Below, in pieces: positions 58,904 through 64,000 of a stretch of DNA of 64,000 bases. The notes under the pieces are model-generated. The model was given only the letters and a program-made list of their open reading frames with translations, was not told the DNA's origin and made no database searches. The stretch is from Rhodococcoides fascians A25f (GTDB taxonomy: Bacteria > Actinomycetota > Actinomycetes > Mycobacteriales > Mycobacteriaceae). The DNA is taken from assembly GCF_000760935.2 (NCBI RefSeq), contig NZ_CP049744.1:4743501-4807500 (forward strand), given 5' to 3'. The first letter of the stretch is position 1. Every line of letters starts with the position of its first letter. The translations under genes were made by a program, and so were the position numbers.

Positions 58904-59703
58904 GTCGGTGCCACCGCAGAGATGTTCCCGGCGTCGGGGGCTATCCGCTGATAGATCGGCATGATGTCCTCGCGCTCGAGCCCTGCTGCCGGGCGATCGA
59001 GCACCACCCGACCGTCTCGGAGACCCACGAGTCGGTGCGCCCAACCGAGCGCGAGATCGACCTGATGCAGTGTGCACACCACCGTCAGCTTCTCCTCGCT
59101 GCACACCCGCTGCAACAGTTCCATGACCACGCCCGCGTTCTCGGGGTCGAGGGAGGCAACGGGTTCGTCCGCGAGCACGATCCGCGGTCGCTGCATCAGG
59201 GTGCGTGCGATCGCCACCCGTTGCTGCTGCCCGCCCGAAAGAGTGTCGGCGCGGCGTTCGGCGAAGTCCGCCAATCCGACTCGGTCGAGACAGGCCCGAG
59301 CCTCTTCTCGCATCACCTTCGGGTAGGTGAGTGCTCCGTAGCGCGGAATCGACAGGCGGCCGATGCCTCCCACGAGTACGTTCTCGAGGCAACTCAACCG
59401 ACCGACGAGATTGAAGTGTTGAAAGATGAAGCCGACATCTCGGCGTAGCTCGCGCACCCGGCGGCGGTTGGCCAGATCGACGCGAATGTCGAGTGCGGTG
59501 ACACTGCCCGAGGTGATGGGATGCAGACCGTTGATGCATCGCAGTAGCGTCGACTTGCCGGAGCCCGAAAGCCCGAGCAGCACCAGCATTTCACTGCGGT
59601 GCACATCGAGGTTGACGTCCGCAAGCGCGGTGGTCGACCCGAACGTCTTGGTGACATTGCGGACGCTGACGACCACGTCGGCCCTGTCCAAGGAAGTGGA
59701 CAT
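58900..59703 (-). CDS. phnC: Phosphonate ABC transporter ATPase
   Basis: The 267-residue protein has Walker A LGLSGSGKSTLLRCI, signature LSGGQQQRVAIART, Walker B IVLADEPVASLDPE and the PhnC-typical GFIFQHFNLVGRLSCLENVL then LVGGIGRLS. It powers phosphonate import. It follows the phnD gene by 2 bp and overlaps phnE by 4 nt. Confidence 0.92.
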   Translation of the reverse strand: MSTSLDRADVVVSVRNVTKTFGSTTALADVNLDVHRSEMLVLLGLSGSGKSTLLRCINGLHPITSGSVTALDIRVDLANRRRVRELRRDVGFIFQHFNLVGRLSCLENVLVGGIGRLSIPRYGALTYPKVMREEARACLDRVGLADFAERRADTLSGGQQQRVAIARTLMQRPRIVLADEPVASLDPENAGVVMELLQRVCSEEKLTVVCTLHQVDLALGWAHRLVGLRDGRVVLDRPAAGLEREDIMPIYQRIAPDAGNISAVAPT

Positions 59704-59705
59704 CG

Positions 59706-60674
59706 TCAGCCCTTGCACTTCTCGGAGCCGGTGATCTCGCAGACGTTGCGCACACCGTCGTAGTCGCTGTCCTGTGCGGGTACGACGCCCCAGGCATCCT
59801 CGTCGGTGATGCGGCATTCTTCGGCGCAGATGCCGTCGGCGACGAAGGCATCCGAGTTCATACCTTCGCTGAACACGTCCTGAAGCTTCGCGATGGCGTC
59901 GGCACCCAGATCGTCGTTGGCGGCGAAGAGCGAACCGGCGATCGTATCGGACTTCCAGACGGTCTTCAGCTCGCCGGGTGCAATCTCGCCGTTGTCGATC
60001 ATCGTCCGGTCGACCATGGTGTCGAACGCAAATCCGGCGTCGCAATCGCCCGCCTTCACAGCAAGCACCGATGCATCGTGCCCGCCGGCATAGATCGGGG
60101 TCATGGCGGCCGAGATGTCGGTCTCCGAACCCGAGGCGATCACGTTGTCCTCGATCAATCCTGCTGTCGGATAGAGGAATCCGGATGTCGAACTAGGGTC
60201 GACGAAGCAGACATTCTTGCCTGCGTAATCGGCAAGACCGTTCACCGATGCATTGTCGGACCGGGCGATCCCGTAGGACTGATAGCCGGGCTTGCCACCC
60301 TCGTCCTGGACGACGGCTCCCAGCGGCGTCATCTCGGCCCCGTTGATGCCGGCTACGACGTAGGCGAACGGGCCGAAGAATGCGATGTCGACGTTGCCTG
60401 CGATGAGGCCCTCGACCACGCCGGCATAGTCGGAGGCCTGGATGAACTCGACCTTCGCACCGGTCTCCTTCTCCAATCGTGTGATCACCGGGTCGTAGCT
60501 GGCCTTCAGATCGGTCGAGTTCTCGGCGGGAATCGCAGCGAGCGTGATGGTTTCGGGAAACCCTTGCTCGGTGGTGGCCCCCTCGGACGAACTGGAGCAC
60601 CCGGCAGCGACGAGAGCCGCAGCAGACAGTACGGCCGCGGCGGTCACGGCACGACGGCGAGAGGTGGTGTTCAT
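59706..60674 (-). CDS. phnD: Phosphonate ABC transporter substrate-binding lipoprotein
   Basis: The 322-residue protein has a lipoprotein signal (MNTTSRRRAVTAAAVLSAAA then LVAAGCSSSS) and PhnD motifs: TLAAIPAENSTDLKASYDPV, GNVDIAFFGPFAYVVA and CFVDPSSTSGFLYPTAGLIE. It captures phosphonates outside the cell. Four extra cysteines occur near the C-terminus (ICAEECRI, NVCEITGSEKC), which may form disulfides. The ATG at 60674 begins the signal; an upstream in-frame GTG would extend it without support. Confidence 0.92.
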   Translation of the reverse strand: MNTTSRRRAVTAAAVLSAAALVAAGCSSSSEGATTEQGFPETITLAAIPAENSTDLKASYDPVITRLEKETGAKVEFIQASDYAGVVEGLIAGNVDIAFFGPFAYVVAGINGAEMTPLGAVVQDEGGKPGYQSYGIARSDNASVNGLADYAGKNVCFVDPSSTSGFLYPTAGLIEDNVIASGSETDISAAMTPIYAGGHDASVLAVKAGDCDAGFAFDTMVDRTMIDNGEIAPGELKTVWKSDTIAGSLFAANDDLGADAIAKLQDVFSEGMNSDAFVADGICAEECRITDEDAWGVVPAQDSDYDGVRNVCEITGSEKCKG

Positions 60675-60715
60675 GGCAATGATTTCCGTTCGGTGAGGTT
60701 GGGTCGAGTGAGTGT

Positions 60716-61414
60716 TCACGGCAGAACGATGGGGGGAAGATCGGCGACGCTCTCGAGCACGTGGGTCGCGCCCGCCTCGCGCAGAAGGTCCTCGGAGTGA
60801 GCTCCGCTGAGCACACCGACGAGAACGGATGCGCCGGCGCGGCGACCGGACAAGATGTCGCTCGAGGTGTCGCCGACGACGGCGACGGCAGCGATGTCAC
60901 TGACCTCGGCGCGCAACGCAGCAGACAGGACGAGATCGGGGTGCGGCCGGCCACGACCGGCATCACCGGGCGCGAGGAAGGCGTCGGGCAAATCCTGCCA
61001 GCCGAGTGTGTCGATGATGCGCTTCTGTGTCGGTGCCGAGAACCCTGTTGTCAGCACGACACTGATGCCGGATTCACGAAGCTTCGTGATGGCCTGGGCT
61101 GCACCCGGAACGGGCGCGATGCCGTCGTCGATGCGGGCGTCGTAGGCAGACTCGAATTCCCGGTTGGCGGCCTGGGCGCGATCCTCGGATCCGAACAATG
61201 CCCGGAACACCTCGATCTTCGACTGCCCCATGGTGTCGAGTACGTAGCGTCGGGCGTCGTCACGTTCGGGTCCGTCTGTCGCCAGTCCGACGGCCGTCGC
61301 CGCGGCGTCGAATGCATCGAGTACGAGGCCGTCGTCGGTGACGGTCGTTCCTGCCATGTCGAGGACGACGAGTTCGATGTCGATGCTGGTGTTCGAGGTG
61401 GTGGAGTTCGGCAT
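60716..61414 (-). CDS. PhnX-like phosphonatase-type HAD hydrolase
   Basis: The 232-residue protein has motif I DMAGTT (D19, A21) in the DxAGT form of phosphonoacetaldehyde hydrolase rather than DxDGT, a cap lysine K66 (MGQSKIEVFRAL) in the place of the Schiff-base lysine, and an arginine in motif III (GRGRPHPDLVL). These mark the phosphonatase-like clade that is closest to PhnX and tends to lie with FAD oxidoreductases. It probably cleaves the carbon-phosphorus bond of a (hydroxy)phosphonoacetaldehyde. It heads the minus-strand operon next to a PhnF box. Confidence 0.88.
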   Translation of the reverse strand: MPNSTTSNTSIDIELVVLDMAGTTVTDDGLVLDAFDAAATAVGLATDGPERDDARRYVLDTMGQSKIEVFRALFGSEDRAQAANREFESAYDARIDDGIAPVPGAAQAITKLRESGISVVLTTGFSAPTQKRIIDTLGWQDLPDAFLAPGDAGRGRPHPDLVLSAALRAEVSDIAAVAVVGDTSSDILSGRRAGASVLVGVLSGAHSEDLLREAGATHVLESVADLPPIVLP

Positions 61415-61432
61415 GGGGAAGAGACTGCCGTT

Positions 61433-61444
61433 TGGTATAGACCA
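61433..61444. promoter_or_regulatory. PhnF operator box 1
   Basis: TGGTATAGACCA is a perfect match to the operator reported for the GntR-type regulator PhnF in mycobacteria. It lies 18 bp upstream of the PhnX-like start, in the divergent region. Confidence 0.85.
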
Positions 61445-61490
61445 TTGCGTGGAACTCGGGTGAACGAGTCATGAACGTCGCGCAACAATT

Positions 61491-61502
61491 AGGTCTAGAC
61501 CA
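61491..61502. promoter_or_regulatory. PhnF operator box 2
   Basis: AGGTCTAGACCA contains the perfect palindrome GGTCTAGACC and differs from box 1 at two or three bases. It lies 20 bp upstream of the phnF start, so PhnF probably controls itself and the divergent operon. Confidence 0.8.
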
Positions 61503-61522
61503 ATTGATGCTATGGTCGGATC

Positions 61523-62236
61523 ATGGTTGTGACCACCGAACCCCGGGTGCTCAAGCACCAGATCGTGCGCGGAAGTCTCGATGCGATGCTCGACGGCATG
61601 TCCGCAGGCGACGCTTTTCCTTCGGAACGTGATCTCGCCGATCGATACGACGTCTCCCGCGAGACGCTGCGCCAGGCAATCCGAGAACTGTTGGTAGCCG
61701 GTCGAATCGAGCGTCGTGGGCGCGCGACGGTGGTGGCCGAGCCCAAGGTCGTACTGCCGCTCGCCATCGGCTCGTACACCGAGGCAGCGCGCGAGAAAGG
61801 CATGAGCGCAACCCGAATCCTGGTGGGCTGGGATACGTTCCGCGCCGATGACACTCTCGCGGATCTGCTCGGAATCGACGTCGGTGCAGAGGTGGTGCAA
61901 CTCGAGCGCGTCTTCACCACCGGCGACGTCCGAGTGGGCCTGGAAACAACTCGCATTCCCGCGTACCGAATTCCAGGGCTGCAGGACAGCTTCGATCACC
62001 GAACGTCTCTGTATGCCGAATTGCGTACGCGAGGAATCACCTTCGGACGTGTCGTCGATACCATCGAAACCGTCCTCCCCGACGCCCGAGAAGCCGCACT
62101 CCTCACCGTAGACACGAGAACACCGATGTTCCTGCTCGGCCGCGTCTCCTACGACACCGACGGTATTCCCATCGAGCACAGACGTTCGCTCTATCGCGGA
62201 GACCGGATGACCTTCACCGCTGTCATGGATGCCTGA
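61523..62236 (+). CDS. phnF: GntR/HutC-family regulator of phosphonate genes
   Basis: The 237-residue protein has a winged helix-turn-helix (FPSERDLADRYDVSRETLRQ AI...L, split here) in residues 30-65 and a UTRA effector domain (about 85-230). It belongs to the HutC branch together with PhnF of mycobacteria. The two matching operator boxes in the divergent promoter support the name. Its stop overlaps or abuts the start of the FAD oxidoreductase, so both are on one transcript. Confidence 0.9.
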   Translation: MVVTTEPRVLKHQIVRGSLDAMLDGMSAGDAFPSERDLADRYDVSRETLRQAIRELLVAGRIERRGRATVVAEPKVVLPLAIGSYTEAAREKGMSATRILVGWDTFRADDTLADLLGIDVGAEVVQLERVFTTGDVRVGLETTRIPAYRIPGLQDSFDHRTSLYAELRTRGITFGRVVDTIETVLPDAREAALLTVDTRTPMFLLGRVSYDTDGIPIEHRRSLYRGDRMTFTAVMDA

Positions 62237-62237
62237 T

Positions 62238-63398
62238 ATGACCACGAAATACGACGTCGTGATCGTCGGGGCCGGGATCGTCGGCCTCGCCCACGCGTAC
62301 CACGCTCACCGACGTGGCCTGACCGTAGCAGTGGTCGATCATGCGGACCGGGTCGCGGGCGCGTCGGTACAGAACTTCGGACACGCCTGCATCACAGCGC
62401 AATCCGGTGACGCGCTGGAGTACGCCAGGGCCGGTCGCAGTCACTGGCTCGAGCTGGCCCGCACAGCCGGCTTCTGGGCTGCGGAATCGGGAACACACTG
62501 CGTTGCCCGCCACGAGGACGAGTTCGCAGTACTCGAGCAGTTCGCCGAGTTGCGCGGCCCCGACCACACGGTGTTGTTGGACCGACGCGAGGTGCTGGAC
62601 CGGCTCCCGATTGCCGACACCGATGTGGTGGGTGGCCTGTACATGCCGATCGACGTGCAGGTGGACCCCCGCACCGCCGCGCCGGCCATCGCGCGCTGGC
62701 TCGCCGACTGCGGGGTGGACTTCCACTGGCGCACCGCTGCAACGTCGTTTGCTCCGGGCATCGTCCACACCTCGCGCGGCGACCTGCACGCAGGCACCAC
62801 GTTCGTCACCGTCAACCACGACATCGATCGACTGTTCCCCGAGTATGCGGAACGCGGCGGACTGGTGCGATGCCGTCTGCACATGATGCGCGCGACCCTC
62901 CCTGTGCGCGCACCACTCCCCTCTCCGCTGTTCACCGGCTGGTCGCTGCTCCGGTACTCGGGCTTCGAGAACCTTCCCGCTGTCGCAGACGTCGCCGCTC
63001 GCCTGCAGGCCGACCACCCCGACTACGTCGAACTCGATCTGCACCAGATGTACACCCCGCAGCCCGATGGGTCGATTCTGTTGGGTGACACACATGTTCG
63101 CGAGATCACCACGTCCCCGTTTCAAAGCGAGGAGGGGTTCGAGGTGCTGCTCACGGAAGCGAAGTCACTGTTCGGAGTCGACCGCGTCGACGTCACCGAA
63201 CGGTGGCAGGGCACGTACTGCTCGGCACCGGGTTCGGAGTTTCTGCTCGAAGAACCCGTCGATCGCGTGCACATCGTCACCGTCACCACCGGCATAGGAA
63301 TGACCACCAGCATGGGCCTGGCGCTGTCGAGCGTCGACAACGCTCTGACGCCGGTGCAGCGGCCGGACTCCCGTTCTCGGCTCACCGCGCACAACTGA
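62238..63398 (+). CDS. FAD-dependent oxidoreductase (DAO family) of the phosphonate locus
   Basis: The 386-residue protein begins MTTKYDVVIVGAGIVGLAHA, the dinucleotide motif GAGIVGLA of the D-amino-acid oxidase family, and has GHACITAQSGDALEYARAGR and TVTTGIGMTTSMGLAL. It fits the clade syntenic with PhnX-like hydrolases, proposed to deaminate an aminophosphonate such as 1-hydroxy-2-aminoethylphosphonate or N-alkyl variants. It would supply the aldehyde for the HAD protein. The start could be 62229 or 62238. Confidence 0.85.
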   Translation: MTTKYDVVIVGAGIVGLAHAYHAHRRGLTVAVVDHADRVAGASVQNFGHACITAQSGDALEYARAGRSHWLELARTAGFWAAESGTHCVARHEDEFAVLEQFAELRGPDHTVLLDRREVLDRLPIADTDVVGGLYMPIDVQVDPRTAAPAIARWLADCGVDFHWRTAATSFAPGIVHTSRGDLHAGTTFVTVNHDIDRLFPEYAERGGLVRCRLHMMRATLPVRAPLPSPLFTGWSLLRYSGFENLPAVADVAARLQADHPDYVELDLHQMYTPQPDGSILLGDTHVREITTSPFQSEEGFEVLLTEAKSLFGVDRVDVTERWQGTYCSAPGSEFLLEEPVDRVHIVTVTTGIGMTTSMGLALSSVDNALTPVQRPDSRSRLTAHN

Positions 63399-63424
63399 GC
63401 ACATCTTCGTGTCAAAATGTAGTC

Positions 63425-64000
63425 ATGCCGCCCGTCGTCCGTCCGTACCGAGGCGTCGCCGCCGACGAACGCCGACGTGAACGGCGTGAAAAGCTGCTCG
63501 AGGCGTGCATCGACGCCGTAGCGGAGTCCGGTGTCTCCACCGTCACGGTCGACGACATCTGCACCCGCGCCGGCCTTTCCAAGCGCTACTTCTACGAGAG
63601 CTTCGGAGATCGCGACGCCATCCTCGTCTCCGCCCTCGACGACGTCATCGATACCGTGGGAACCGCGCTGAACGAGCTCGAGCAGAAACATGGATCGGCG
63701 GAGGACCGCGTCGCACACACCGCCGCGGCCCTGGTACGCGCTCTCACCGCCGATCCACGGGCCTCCCTGCTGTACACCGCGGCATCGGCCAACCCCGCAC
63801 TCGATGCCCGACGCCGACAGATGGTCGACAGGTTCACCCCGCTACTGATGCGAGAAGTACTCGACGCAGATCCCGGAGACCCACGCGCGGAAGCAGCCAC
63901 CGTACTGATGGTCGCCGGCACGACCGAACTTCTCGACCGGTGGCTGCGCGGCACTCTGACATTCACCGAAGCCGAGTTCGTCGACACGTTGACCGCACTC
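63425..64000 (+). CDS. TetR-family regulator (3' end outside window)
   Basis: The open frame runs off the right edge after 192 codons. The N-terminus has a TetR helix-turn-helix (RREKLLEACIDAVAESGVST, VTVDDICTRAGLSKRYFYES) and the start of a C-terminal helical domain (TAAALVRALTADPRASLLYT). It follows the FAD oxidoreductase by 26 bp on the same strand and may belong to the phosphonate transcript or be an independent regulator. Confidence 0.85.
   Translation, partial: MPPVVRPYRGVAADERRRERREKLLEACIDAVAESGVSTVTVDDICTRAGLSKRYFYESFGDRDAILVSALDDVIDTVGTALNELEQKHGSAEDRVAHTAAALVRALTADPRASLLYTAASANPALDARRRQMVDRFTPLLMREVLDADPGDPRAEAATVLMVAGTTELLDRWLRGTLTFTEAEFVDTLTAL

Noticed and set aside
57311..59539. 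742-codon version of PhnE
   Set aside because: The first 212 codons overlap phnC in another frame and are arginine-rich; the GTG at 58903 with the GTGA overlap is the right start.
1..64000. Mobile elements, prophage or integrative element
   Set aside because: No transposase, integrase, recombinase, phage structural gene or tRNA-flanked repeat was found; the small repeats carry no genes.

Overview
The window comes from a high-GC actinobacterium of the mycolate-forming group, most likely Rhodococcus or a close relative. The evidence is a DesA3-type acyl desaturase with its own flavoprotein reductase, an FprB-type ferredoxin/NADP reductase, an antigen-85-like secreted esterase, an MMPL lipid exporter, an ECF42-like sigma factor and a PhnF-controlled phosphonate locus, all in GC-rich DNA with frequent GTG starts and 4-nt stop/start overlaps. 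The species cannot be fixed from the sequence alone. I see no insertion sequences, integrases, phage genes, CRISPR arrays, rRNA or tRNA.

Layout. 1-8.4 kb: end of a proline dehydrogenase, a STAS protein, a MarR regulator divergent from an MMPL transporter plus lipocalin, an FKBP lipoprotein, an HxlR regulator divergent from an NmrA-type reductase, and small secreted proteins. 8.4-11.4 kb: two CNNM/CBS membrane proteins and a universal stress protein. 11.5-14.5 kb: a tctCBA tricarboxylate transporter operon. 14.5-22.6 kb: an Old Yellow Enzyme, glutamine synthetase III, two SRPBCC proteins, a methyltransferase and an MFS symporter. 22.7-27.8 kb: a redox block (acyl desaturase, its reductase, FprB-like reductase, AurF-like diiron protein). 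27.9-29.5 kb: a membrane class III nucleotide cyclase.

29.6-36.1 kb is a mycosporine-like amino acid (MAA) sunscreen cluster: a HAD-like protein lacking its catalytic aspartates, mysA, mysB, mysC, mysD, a TauD-type dioxygenase and a DUF1275 membrane protein. The chain mysA-mysB-mysC-mysD-dioxygenase overlaps gene to gene. The dioxygenase and the dead HAD protein are not part of the standard four-enzyme route and are the most interesting additions. 36.2-39.7 kb carries a TetR regulator, a Tat-exported DAPG-hydrolase-like protein, a pirin and a small acetyltransferase.

39.96-43.25 kb is a two-gene unit with no function I recognise: an ATP-grasp ligase translationally coupled to a 682-residue protein whose C-terminal half has a papain-like Gln/Cys/His/Asn arrangement. 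It is the best candidate for an undescribed system. 43.3-46.3 kb: a TUDOR-like small protein, a mycolyltransferase-like esterase, and an ECF42-like sigma factor with its DGPF (YCII) partner. 46.4-52.8 kb: one sugar operon (Frc-type ABC transporter, PfkB kinase, P-loop kinase, LacI repressor, class II aldolase). 53-56.3 kb: a YihY membrane protein, CsbD, a GAF-ANTAR regulator and a Nei-type glycosylase. 56.3-63.4 kb: a phosphonate transport and catabolism locus (dehydrogenase, fused PhnE, PhnC, PhnD, PhnX-like HAD, PhnF, FAD oxidoreductase) with two PhnF operator boxes. A TetR gene runs off the right edge.

The window also holds three families of short dispersed repeats: a 93-bp GC-rich palindromic element (two copies plus a core), a pair of long hairpins around the Old Yellow Enzyme gene, and a 25-bp repeat found four times in tandem between genes and once in frame inside the FprB-like gene.
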